Positions 1 to 9,669 of a DNA stretch of 64,000 nucleotides are shown here, one piece after another (position 1 is the first letter of the stretch; each line of letters starts with the position of its first letter). Source of the DNA: Thalassia testudinum (Eukaryota; Streptophyta; Magnoliopsida; Alismatales; Hydrocharitaceae); the NCBI GenBank assembly GCA_037157565.1, contig JAZHRO010000002.1:75752001-75816000 (forward strand). The letters are read 5' to 3'. The notes beneath the pieces were generated by a model. It saw nothing but the letters and a program-made list of their open reading frames with translations. It ran no database searches and was not told where the DNA came from. A program made the translations under genes and the position numbers.

Positions 1-22
1 TACACCTCAGCGTAAGCCGTGA

Positions 23-775
23 ACCAAGAGTGGGAGTCCAATTGTACTATCAGAGCAAGCCATCTCTGTAATCCTAAGCAGGCTCCCACCCAAGGCAAAA
101 TATCCTGGTACTCCCCTGATTTCCTGCAAAATAGGTGAAACCCAATTCGACAGAGCATTGCCAGACTTGGGTGCTTCCATAAATCTGATACCCACATCCT
201 TACTTAACCACCTAGAAGAATCTGAGCTAAAATCGACTGATGTGACACTACAATTAGCAGATCGATCTATAAAGTCACCTAAAGGGATTCTTGAGGATGT
301 TATTGTAAGAGTGCAGGATTTCTATTTTCCTGTAGACTTTATAGTCTTAGACATGGATGCACCTGAGAACCCTAGGGATACACCGATCATTCTAGGGAGA
401 CCTTTCTTGGCTACTGCTAGAGCCAACATCAGCTATGAGGAAAGCCAAATAGAGCTCAAATTTGGGAATCAAACCCTCAAAATTGATATATTTAAGGCCC
501 AACAAGGAATCAGTTGCGGTGTCATCGAACAAATCTATGATATTAGGGCTTTGGTTGATGAAACGCATTTTGAGAATGACCTGATTATACCTCATCAACC
601 ACAAAAAGATCTTGAACCACAATTAGAGGAGTCAGATCCTAATACAGACAGACCCATAACTCCTACCCTTGAACCTCACATTTACCCTGAACCACCCGCT
701 GCTGCTGATAACCCCATCCTTGAACTGAAACCCCTTCCCGATCATTTGAAATACATCTTTTTGGGTTCTAATTAG
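23..775 (+). pseudogene. Retrotransposon aspartic protease region (pol N-terminal part)
   Basis: The frame is open from base 23, after a stop at 20-22, to a TAG at 773-775. It reads through a pre-protease linker (PPKAKYPGTPLISCKIGET) into a retropepsin-like domain with the active-site motif DLGAS at about 164-178. A flap-like section and IILGRPFLATA follow at about 389-421. The protease would cut the Gag-Pol polyprotein. DLGA instead of D(T/S)GA is usual in plant Athila-type elements. The rest is an acidic, proline-rich linker leading to RT. The first in-frame Met is inside the domain, so 158 is not a real start; the frame continues from gag sequence outside the window. Confidence 0.85.
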
Positions 776-2570
776 ACCCTTCCTGTGATTATAAATTCCA
801 AGCTTACTCCTGAGCAGGAATCCCGTCTAATTGCTGTTCTCCAGCAACATCGCGGAGCCATTGGTTAGACTCTCGATGACTTGACTGGAATAAGTCCCTC
901 TTATTGCACACATCATATTTACTCTGAAGAGGGCGCACGACCTTCCCGTGAAATGCAGAGACGTTTAAACCCCAATCTGCAGGAGGTCGTGAAAAAGGAG
1001 ATCATCAAGTGGTTAGATGGTGGGATCATCTACTCGATCTCCGACAGTCGTTGGGTAAGCCCAATTCAGGTTGTGCCTAAAAAGGCAGGGCTCACCACCA
1101 TTACGACTGACACCGGAGAAGTCATACCTACCCGATTAACCAACTCGTGGAGAGTCTGCATAGATTACCGATGACTCAATTCCTCCACGAAGAAGGATCA
1201 TTTCCCACTACCTTTCATTGATCAGATTCTCGAGAAATTAACTGGAAATCGATTCTTCTGCTTTCTTGACGGGTACTCCGGTTATAACCAGGTAGCTATT
1301 CATCCTGAGGACCAAGAGAAGACCACGTTCACCTGCCCCTTCAAAACGTATGCATTCCAAAGGATGCCTTTCGGTCTCTGCAATGCACCCGTGACCTTTC
1401 AGCGGTGCATGCTTGCCATATTCTCTGATATGGTAGGTGATTATCTGGAAGTCTTCATGGATGACTTTTCAGTTTTCGGGGCATCATTTGACGATTGCCT
1501 CTAGCACTTGGTTCATATACTCAAGTGCTGCATCAATGTTAATTTGGTTCTTTCCTGGGAAAAGAGCCATTTTATGGTGCCTGAGGGGATTGTCCTAGGA
1601 CATCTGATTTCTGAGAAGGGCATCTAGGTGGATCAAGCCAAGGTTGATCTAACTTCTCATCTTCCTATGCCTAGCTCGATCAAGGACAACCATTCTTTTC
1701 TAGGGCACGACGATTTTTACCGTCGTTTCATTCCTTATTTTTCAAAAATCGTGCGTCCCCTGACTACTCTTCTCTCTAAGGATGTGCCCTTCGAGATCTC
1801 CAAGGAATGCACTTAAGCATTTGAAAACCTCCGTGACCGAGTCACCCAGGCCCCGATCCTACAATCTCCTGATTGGTCTCAACCCTTTGAGATCATGTGC
1901 AATGCATCTGATTTCGCTGTAGGAGCAATTCTGGGGCAGAAAGTTGATGGGAAACCCGTGGTCATCTACTAGGCTAGCAAGACACTTGACGAGGCTCAGC
2001 GTAACTATACAGTCACGGAGAAAGAATTGCTAGCCGTAGTATTTGCCCTTGAAAAATTTCGATCTTATCTCTTGGGTTCCCACGTCATCATCTACTTGGA
2101 TCATACGGCTGTGAGGCATCTCCTTGCCAAGAAGGACGAGAAGCCCTGGCTAATCCGATGGATCTTGCTGTTGCAAGAATTCGACCTCGAGATTCGCGAT
2201 AAGGCGGGAAGAAAAAAAGTGGTAACTGACCATTTGTCCCGCCTTCCTTCTGAGATCATCTACCATTCTGGACCCATCACGGAGCATTTCCCTGATGAGC
2301 ACCTGCTGACTGTTGGTACTAGACTTCCATGGTTTACTAATATAGTGAACTACTTGGCATCTCATCAGATCCCGTCTGATTGGCCGAAGGCCAAGAAAGA
2401 CAAATTGCGCTCTGATGTCAAGTATTACATGTGGGAAGACCCGTAACTCTTCCACATAGGTGCCGACCAAATCATCTGGAGATGTGTCCTGGACGGTGAA
2501 GTCAATGATATTCTCTCCTTCTGCCATGACCAGGCATGCGGTGGCCATTTCTCTGGGCACAAAACCATAT
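776..2570 (+). pseudogene. Reverse transcriptase and RNase H, decayed
   Basis: One frame runs through this stretch and is cut by stops at 866-868, 1172-1174, 1502-1504, 1625-1627, 1814-1816, 1970-1972 and 2444-2446. RT motifs are clear: WVSPIQVVPKK, WRVCIDYR, PFGLCNAPVTFQRCM, and the catalytic block YLEVFMDDFSVFG at about 1441-1479. RNase H follows, with ASKTLDEAQRNYTVTEKELLA at about 1973-2035 and the segment ending VTDHLSRLPS near 2250. It would copy element RNA into DNA in the cytoplasmic particle. The frame carries on into [14 protein letters not shown], the start of the integrase zinc finger, and is lost near 2570. Confidence 0.9.
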
Positions 2571-3620
2571 CAAAAAATCCCCCAGTGTGGATTTTATTGG
2601 CCCACTCTGTTCAAGGACGCATACAATCACTACAAGGCATGCAATTGTTGCCAAACTTTGGGCAACATGAGCCATCGCGACATGATGCCTTTACAGCCGA
2701 TTCTCGTATGCGAAATCTTTGATGTTTGGGGGATTGATTTTATGGGTCCATTTCCTGTCTCGGAAGGCTTCGAGTACATTCTGCTAGCTGTGGACTACGT
2801 GTCCAAATGGATCGAAGTCATACCGACCCGAACCTGTGATCGTAAAATTGTTCTCAAATTCATTCATCACAATATCTTCTCACGGTTCGGGATTCCTCAT
2901 GCTATCATCTCTGATGGGGGGACCCATTTCACGAATGCTCAGTTCAGGTCACTGATGACCAAATACGGGGTGTCTCACCGAATCTCCACTCCTTATCACC
3001 CCCAGACTAATGGTCTAGCTAAACTGTCAAATCAGGAGATCAAGAAAATCTTGCAGGTCATTGTTCGGCCTGACAGGAAGGATTGGTCGTCCCGACTTCC
3101 AGAAGCCTTGTGGGCCTATAGGACCGCCCACAAAACCCAATTAGGCATGTCTCCCTTTAGACTGGTGTACGGGAAGGTGTGTCACCTTCCCGTCGAACTA
3201 GAACACAAAGCCTATTGGGTAGTACGGAGCTGTAATCTATATCTTTCTAAGGCTGGAACCCACAGAATGCTTCAAATCAGCAAGATCGATGAATTACGCC
3301 TTGATGCGTACGAGAACTCGCAAATCTACAAGGAGCGGGTTAAAGCTTTCCATGACAAGCACATCTCTAGAAAGATCTTTCATCCTGGTCAGAAGGTCCT
3401 ACTCTTCGATGCCCAACTCAAACTTTTCCCTGGGAAGTTACGGTCCAAGTGGGTCGGACCATACTTGGTCCGACAAGTTTTTGGAAACGGAGCCGTCGAA
3501 ATCAGTCTACTCAGCCATGATTCCGAACCTTTCATCGTGAATGGTCAGAGACTCAAACCGTTCATTGATGTAACCTCTACTGATTTGGCTGTACCATCAC
3601 TTATCCTCCATTTTCCCTGA
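2447..3620 (+). pseudogene. Integrase, decayed
   Basis: The N-terminal HHCC zinc-binding part is split: its histidines are in the previous frame and its cysteines (ACNCCQTLG) are in the frame that stays open to the TGA at 3618-3620. The DDE core is visible as [11 protein letters not shown], then [14 protein letters not shown], then the catalytic glutamate in SNQEIKKI. The C-terminal part contains [20 protein letters not shown] and ends with [10 protein letters not shown], a typical Athila tail. It would insert the cDNA into the genome. The frameshift near 2570 and the upstream stops make it non-functional. Confidence 0.9.
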
Positions 3621-3634
3621 GCATATTGCGCCCA

Positions 3635-3676
3635 GCCGATGGCGTAAAACTTAGCGCTCAACGGGAGGTAGCCCGT
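3635..3676 (+). other. Post-integrase conserved hairpin
   Basis: Just after the integrase stop, TTAGCGCT is followed by a stem-loop: ACGGG (3661-3665), loop AGGTAG, CCCGT (3672-3676). The same block sits at the same place in the host element (17453-17468, minus) and in element A (22119-22134, minus) with other stem bases. Function unknown. Confidence 0.6.
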
Positions 3677-3870
3677 CATTCTCTTTGAAAACCTGAAACC
3701 TTTTCTGACACCTTTGTACACTTAAGGTTCACCCTTTAGGATAGCCGACTCCACCTCAGGTGCTTGCATCTGAGATTAGAAATCGTCCGCAATAGTCACC
3801 CCGACCCATTCATTCATCAAAACATCTGTCCTAATGTATGAACTAAGTAGAATAAAAACCCCCTATGTTA

Positions 3871-3905
3871 CAATGAGGACATTACAAATCTTAGACATGG
3901 GGGAG
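3871..3905 (+). other. CAATG-AGGA-CATTA hairpin plus internal PPT-like tract
   Basis: CAATGAGGACATTA at 3871-3884 can pair AATG with CATT. It is followed by ACATGGGGGAG at 3895-3905. The same pair of signals is found in the other three elements with a visible 3' region, always 1.2-1.5 kb upstream of the 3' PPT. Confidence 0.5.
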
Positions 3906-4466
3906 TATGAAAGTGCAAATCTTATAAGAAAAGGTTTTAAACAAAAAAATTCACATATGCCAAAAACACCATAAAAATTAAAAAAAAAATTGAAAAAGAA
4001 TAATAAAATGAGAGGAGGAAAGAAAATTTTGTGGACTATACAAAGGAGGAGAAGAAAAAGGAACAAAATGAAAAGGAGCACAAAATGAAAGAAAAAGTGA
4101 TAGTCGTTAGCAAGAAATTAAGGAATTAACCTAAGTTCTAGACCTCATTCAGGAAAAGAAATGGAAAGTGCACAGTGAGATTAGTAAGAACGCGAACTTT
4201 AGGCATTCTTGGATAGACTCTTAGTACCCATTAAGATCTAGACATTCCTCAAGAAGTTGAGGAAAATGAAAAGCTTGAGTATTAGGTCTAAGGCTTAGAG
4301 AGTATTTGGCCTCATTAACTAACTTTTGGTTTACGGGACTCAGTAACCTAAGCACCCTAACCTCACACAAAGCCTGGTTCAGTAAGCGTAAAAATCAAAA
4401 TCACGCAGAAGCGTCGCAAAAATTCTGAAAATAACACCTAGAATAGGAGCGGCCGATTAACACAAG

Positions 4467-4770
4467 TTGATTTGGATGAGTTCCCAGCGCAGAGAGGTGG
4501 GAAATTCCCCTCGAAGATGCGTAACAAAATATCATCTCCTTGGTGCTTGTCTCTTAGGATATGTACATATCCTACTGGGGGCATGTAAGCACTCTGCTGG
4601 TTCAGATTCCATGGATGGCATTATCACAAAGTGTCAATTGCCAGGGTTTGAATTCGGCCACGGAACACCATGGATGGGATTATCTCGAAATCTCAATAGC
4701 CAGGGTTCTGGCGATTACCATGGGCGGTGCTATCTCGAAGCATCGACTGCCAGGAACCCTTGAGGATTGA
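4467..4770 (+). repeat. Conserved 3' non-coding block with palindrome and CCATGG repeats
   Basis: It holds a 20-base palindrome at 4554-4573 (TAGGATATGTACATATCCTA) and three imperfect repeats starting CCATGG at 4609, 4668 and 4718, each running into a GCCAGGG-like block. The whole block recurs on the minus strand of element A at about 20985-21300. A short ORF covers it (4467-4763), but its reading is not kept in the other copy, so I treat it as non-coding cis sequence. Confidence 0.6.
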
Positions 4771-5164
4771 TGATGGGGACAAGGAATCTGATACAGACCG
4801 TGTTGAAAAGCCAATCCTAAGCTAGAATTAAAAGGAAAAAGAGAGAGAAAACTCTTCAAATAGATAACTCTCCCACCTCTCTTACAAAAACGCACTGCAA
4901 ACTGAGCCAGGGCTAAAATTATCTCAAACACGGGTGCTTTAACCACAAAGTCCAATAAACCTTAGGTTAGTTCTTGTAAACCTTAAAAACCTTTGCTAAG
5001 GACTGAGGTTGAGGCTAGACAGATCTGGATCTTGGTTGATACTACAGTACCTTTTAGGCCTATGGTTAGCATTCTAACCTAATCTAGGTTTCAAATGAAA
5101 AAGCACTTATCTGAAATCATTAAGAACTTCATGGTCTAAAACAAGGGTTGAAACCTTAAGTTTT

Positions 5165-5202
5165 TTTTGCTAAGGGACTAGCAAAAGCTAGGCATGGGGG
5201 TA
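5165..5202 (+). other. Polypurine tract with upstream hairpin
   Basis: TTTTGCTA (5165-5172) and TAGCAAAA (5179-5186) form an 8-bp stem. GGCATGGGGGTA (5191-5202) then directly abuts the LTR. This is the expected plus-strand primer site. The same arrangement precedes the 3' LTRs of the host element and of elements A and B. Confidence 0.85.
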
Positions 5203-7016
5203 TGATGAGAACCTCATCATGAACCCTAACTAGCACAATCTAACCCAGATATGTGAGAAAAAGCTCCTACATGACCCAAAGAAAGGCTTAACTCAGAGAA
5301 TTCTGAGTTTAAGAATAAAATAAATCATAAGGGGTAAAACTGTAATTTCACCAATGCAATTTGCAAACAAGGTAATTGAGGGTCCAAACACAGGTCAAAC
5401 AAGCTTAACAAAAAGGTAAGTGGGATGATCTAATATAAAAAGGGTTATATCAACTTCTAGGAATTAAATGACATTCTGTAATCCTAAAATAAATCCACTT
5501 CAATTCACGAGGTTCGAGGCAGGATAAAAATCAACTTAACCCTCTAAAATTCATAGAAAAATATTCTCTAAGGTTTAGAACCTTCAATTTGGCCTTAGAA
5601 ACCTATTTTGACCTAAAAAGAGAACCATGCCCAATTAATAACTTAATTTGGGTTTTTGCGTAAATTGGCTAATCAAACATGGTCCAATCTAGAATTAAAA
5701 TTTACCATTAAAATCCTTAAGTTCAAATTAGTCTTGTATAAAAACTTGAGCCTAAGAAGAGACCACCTCGACCAACTTTACATTTTGGTCCTCTTTATTT
5801 ACCTTTTGACCCTTATCTTTTGAAACCCTTATATTTAGGTCCCTAATTTTTCATCATTCTTTACATAACGGTCCTCCCTGCAACTTCTGTACAGCGCCAT
5901 GCTCTGGCGACCTTGCGCGGAGCATGGTGCCGCGCAGGATAGGGCTGCCGTCCTCAAGAACAGAAGCGGGGTTCCCTACGACGTCCTCTGTCGTAGGGAC
6001 CCGCCCACAACCTCTACTGACCACCATGCCTTCTGTGAGAACGCGTGGAAGGCATGGGTGTCCCTTCCGACCTTACTCCGGCGAGGCTGGCACGACGCCA
6101 GCTTGCCCTTCTCTCTGCGCCAAGCCCTTTTTAAGGAGTGGCACACCTTGCCGATTCCTGCAAGCTTCCTTTGACGGAGAACTACCCCCCTCTTCATCCC
6201 TTTCTCCTCTGGTCAGAGAGCCCGAAGCTTCCGGCGAACTCCTCCTCTTCCTCCTCGTCGCTCTGCTGCCATACCTGCAGCAGGGTTTCCCTGCTCTGTC
6301 ATCCGCGCCAGGCTGTACCTGCTGGCGCCCTCCGCCTGCTTCCTCATCACTGAAACCCTCCTCCAGGGCATCTTCATCTCCAGCTCCGGCAGATACGAGC
6401 CGGCTGCTCAGCCCTCCCCCTTCGTCGAGTAATTAGGTAGATAGCTTCCTCTCTTTCTCTCTTGTATTTTCCCTCTTCCAATCTGCCCTTTCGACCACCC
6501 GCTAGCCACTATCCAGACTCACCTTCTCCACCTCCAACACCTCCTCCGGTGAGTCCACCCCACGCTCATAGACCCCTTCACACCTCGCCGGCCAGCCCAG
6601 AAGCTCCCTCACACTCCACTCCACCGATCCCCCCCTCCATCGACTACCAAGCTCCACCCAACCACCCCCCGAACAAACCCACCTCTCCGCCTACAGTCTG
6701 ACCTAGGTCAGCCTCTGCACGCACCCCCGCATCCCGCCGACCACCGCTCAAGCTTCGCCACACTCCGACGAAGCTTCCCACATGTTCTGACTGGATTGAG
6801 AGGCCATAACTGTGATTTCAGGTTCACGCCCTCTCGCCGCCATTGTCGACGAGCTGTAGCAGCTTTACCTGCAACTGCAGGCATCTTCCATCCCAGGCGC
6901 ACGTCCCAGGCTACGCGGGCAGGAGTCGCGAAGACACCCAGGCCTGCAGTTGGGGCGAAGGCCTTACGAGCTGCCTCAATTGGCCACTGATTGCTCGCCT
7001 GCGGTCATGAAATCGG

Positions 7017-7073
7017 GAGGTGGGACTTTAGTCCCACCTCGTAAGTGCGTGGCCAAGCGCCCGCACTTAAATT
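7017..7073 (+). promoter_or_regulatory. snRNA-type promoter candidate (USE + TATA), copy 1
   Basis: GAGGTGGGAC (7017-7026), TTTA, GTCCCACCTC (7031-7040) form a perfect 10-bp palindrome. Its right arm plus G7041 matches the plant snRNA USE (RTCCCACATCG) at 10 of 11 positions. After 25 bases comes TTAAATTG (7067-7074), a weak TATA-like box. The spacing fits Pol III-type snRNA genes. This is the weakest TATA of the five copies. Confidence 0.45.
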
Positions 7074-7096
7074 GAAAAAGTGCTTAAGGCTTACTA

Positions 7097-7349
7097 CCTT
7101 CGAACACAGTGGTCAGGTCCCTCTCCCGCACGCAGCGCGCCACGCACTCGCTCGCCCTCGCCCACGCTCATGCCCCGCGAATCTGGGTAGGATCCGGCTA
7201 CCCGAACCACGCACTCCTCGCCCACCACCGCACGCCGGTGGGCCTGGTCCTGGGCATGATACTCGCACCCGATTACCCGGCTCTGGGAGAGTAGTCCTAA
7301 GAGAGAAATCTGAGAAATAGAGATGCGGGGAAGGGTAGGGGTAGGTTTT
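7097..7349 (+). ncRNA. Candidate structured RNA from the LTR, copy 1
   Basis: This is the predicted product of the USE/TATA unit. The start is taken about 30 bases after the TATA-like box and the end is the first TTTT (7346-7349). It contains a hairpin CCCACC/GGTGGG at 7221-7242 whose counterpart in the other copies has compensatory changes. No transcript evidence exists here; this is inference. Confidence 0.25.
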
Positions 7350-7506
7350 GCTCTGACCCTTGTGTGAGCGTGCAGGAAGAAAAAGAAGGCAGAAGTAACC
7401 GAAGCCTTAGCCGCCCAGGGTAGCTGAAGAAGAAAGGAAAAGAAGGAAGGAAGGAGAGAAATAGGAGAAGAAAAGAAGGAACGAACTGTAGCAAAGCCAC
7501 AGATAA

Positions 7507-7532
7507 GTCGTCTGAGCACTGCATCAGACGTC
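7507..7532 (+). repeat. Inverted repeat GTCGTCTGA / TCAGACGTC
   Basis: The arms are 7507-7515 and 7524-7532 with one mismatch. The same position in the LTRs at 56667 and 60201 carries longer perfect arms (58874-58899 and 62577-62602). Confidence 0.6.
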
Positions 7533-8177
7533 GGAATCACCACAGTCGCAGAAGGCAGGAAGGCCAGAGAAGAAAAGAAGAGAAAGAAGAAGAAGATCAC
7601 CATAGCTGCCGGCTAAAGAAAGGAAGGAAGGAAAAGAAGAATAGAAGAAGAAAAAGAAGGAAGAAGACATATCCGCCAGAAACAAAGAAAAGAAAAGAAA
7701 AGAAGAACAGAAAAAGAAGGCAGAAGAAGAACAAAAGAAAAAGGCAAGAAAAGAAGAAAGAAAGAAAGAAGAAGAAGAGAAGAAGAGAAATGGCCAAGGA
7801 AGAAGACAAAGAAGAAAAGAGAAAGAGAGAAGAAGAAGAAGCCAAGATCTCTCTCTCTCTTATTTTTGTAACATAATAGAGATCTAATTTAGTCTTCTAG
7901 AAACATAGTTGCTCCCTGAGTTCGACCTCGGGAAAACCTTGTTCCGAGTAAAAAAATTTTTAATAGTAATCTGGTAGTTGCTTTGTCTTATACTATAACG
8001 ACTGTACTTAAAATTTAATAAATGTAAAGACACAACAAGACAGAACAAGGTGTTTTACACCTGGTATTACTATCAGTGGACCCATCCCTAATCCAGCACC
8101 GTCTCAATATTTAGACGGGTACCCATGCAGTCAAATAAGCACACCGACACAAGTCAGCCGAGTAATGGCAGGCAACT

Positions 8178-8775
8178 AATGCTGAAGTTCGAAGCTCCTT
8201 GAAGCTAAATTTATTGAAGAATCCTTGTACCCAGTTTGGCTCTCGAATGTGGTGATGGTGAAGAAAGCCAATGGCCAATGGCGCATGTGCATGACTTCAC
8301 CCACCTCAATGAAGCCTGCCCGAAGGACAAATTCCCCTTACCAAAGGTGGACGCTCTGGTAGACTCCTACAGTGGACAATCTCACATGTCCTTCTTAGAT
8401 GCCAGCAATGGGTATCACTAGATTAGCCTTGCTCCAGCTGACAAACCTCATACCTCATTTATAACAGATAGGAGTCTGTTTCAATATAGAGTCATGCCTT
8501 TTGCCTTGAAAAATACTAGAGCAACTTACCAGCACCTTGAAAATGTGATTTTTTCTAACATAATAGGAAAATCATTTGAGGTGTATATAGATGATATGTT
8601 GGTGAAGGGATCAAACCTCCCTCAACACCTAGAGTATTTGGCACAAGTGTTCCAAGTTTTGAGGAATGCCCGACTCCTCTTGAACCTCGAGAAGTGTGTA
8701 TTTGGGGTGTTAGCTGGGAAATTCCTGGGGTTCTTAGTCTCCAGTAGAGGGATGGAAGCCAACCCCGATAAGTCC
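8178..8775 (+). pseudogene. Tat-type reverse transcriptase fragment
   Basis: It begins with KLLEAKFIEESLYPVWLSN and VVMVKKANGQWRMC. After a frameshift near 8290 it continues as DFTHLNEACPKDKFPLPKVD, which is typical Tat wording. A TAG replaces the Q of YHQI near 8419. The catalytic block FEVYIDDMLVK is intact at about 8576-8608. The frame ends at GMEANPDK, where the usual connection between RT and RNase H is missing: sequence resumes at the RNase H side, so a deletion of some tens of codons is likely. Confidence 0.85.
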
Positions 8776-9195
8776 CCCTATCCTGATGGCTCCTAAGCCT
8801 GAGGAAGCTCTTTCCTTATACCTGGTGACGTCCATAACTATCGTTAGTGCTGTCTTAGTCAGTGAGCGAGAAGGAGCACAATGACCAGTATACTTTATTA
8901 GCAAAATCTATCAAGGCACAAAAGCTAAGTATATGGTAATTGAGAAGCTCGAGCTAACCTTGGTGACTGCTGCCAGGAAGCTACGCCCATATTTCCAAGA
9001 CCATACCATAATGGTTATGTCCGACTACCCCCTGCGGTGAGTGTTACATAATCCTACGGGGTCAACACGACAGATAAAATGGGCTTTTGAATTGACTAAA
9101 TTTAATGTTCAATACCAGCCGAGTAGATCAATCAAGGGGCAAGTCTTGACAGACTTTGTGTGGGAATTCATAGACTCAGATGCCTCCCTCACTCT
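8776..9195 (+). pseudogene. Tat-type RNase H (first) remnant
   Basis: After the deletion the sequence reads like RNase H: MAPKPEEALSLYLVTS, PVYFISKIYQGTKAKY, EKLELTLVTAARKLRPYFQDH and STRQIKWAFELTKFNVQYQP, ending KGQVLTDFVWEF. Stops fall near 8881, 9038 and 9199. The family role is removal of the RNA template during reverse transcription. Confidence 0.8.
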
Positions 9196-9600
9196 ACCCT
9201 AGAAGCTATATCTGGACGACTCATCTATGACAGCCGGGTGTGGGGTTGGCATAGCCTTGACCGCCCCAAACAGCGCTACTCATAAGTACACCATTAAACT
9301 AGTATTCCCAGCATCCAATAACCAAGCGGAATATGAGACGATCCTAGCTGGCATCCGAGTGGCCAGATCGAAAGGTGTCTCCTCGCTGGAGGTCCACACA
9401 GATTCCCGACTAGTCACCAATCAAGTCAATGGTGAGTACCAAGCTAGAGATCAAAACATGGTTTTGTATGTCGACAAGGTCAAAGAAGAGCTGTTGGACT
9501 TCAGGACCATCTAAATTAGGTGGGTACCTCAATCCGACAATCTCCTAGCGGACTCCTTGGCCCTCCTGGCTTCAGCAATTCCTCTTGTCCAGGAGGAGGA
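9196..9600 (+). pseudogene. Archaeal-type RNase H (second) of a Tat element
   Basis: It starts near LYLDDSSMTAGCGVGIAL (the usual DGSS appears as DDSS) and continues with NNQAEYETILAGIRVARSKG and VHTDSRLVTNQVNGEYQARD, the recognisable D/E/D layout of the second RNase H in Tat elements. A stop at 9512-9514 is followed in frame by RWVPQSDNLLADSLALLASA, the domain's C-terminal wording. A plain RNase HI would not be found twice in one pol, which supports the Tat assignment. Confidence 0.8.
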
Positions 9601-9669
9601 TATTTGCCTCCAAACTTTGAGGGAGACAACAGTACTTGCCCCAAGATGTTCACGATAAAGCAATCCTCA

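Larger units (their letters stand above)
1..8037 (+). mobile_element. Athila-type Ty3/gypsy retrotransposon, 3' part
   Basis: From the left edge it shows, in order, protease, reverse transcriptase, RNase H and integrase remnants, then a 1.6 kb non-coding 3' region, a polypurine tract and a 3' LTR starting TGATGAGAAC at 5203. The order PR-RT-RH-IN is that of Ty3/gypsy elements. The protease motif DLGASINL and the wording of the RT and integrase fit the Athila lineage. The 5' LTR, PBS and gag lie outside the window. Pol is broken by eight in-frame stops and a frameshift near 2570, so this copy is dead. It appears to lie in the Tat-type element at 8038, but the left flank is needed to confirm that. 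Confidence 0.9.
5203..8037 (+). repeat. 3' LTR (2.8 kb family, copy 1)
   Basis: It starts TGATGAGAAC directly after the PPT and most likely ends CACAACA at 8037, judged by comparison with the other copies. It contains a USE/TATA-like promoter near 7017-7073, a conserved inverted repeat at 7507-7532, a long GAA-rich purine tract (about 7370-7850), a CT run, and the U5 motif CCCTGAGTTCGACC near 7914. ORFs inside it are low-complexity and not conserved. The right end is less certain than the left because no target duplication can be checked. Confidence 0.85.

Noticed and set aside
5924..6436. 170-codon ORF in the first LTR, and similar ORFs at 57326-57870 and 61181-61396
   Set aside because: Ser/Pro/Arg-rich reading of C-rich LTR sequence; not conserved between LTR copies.
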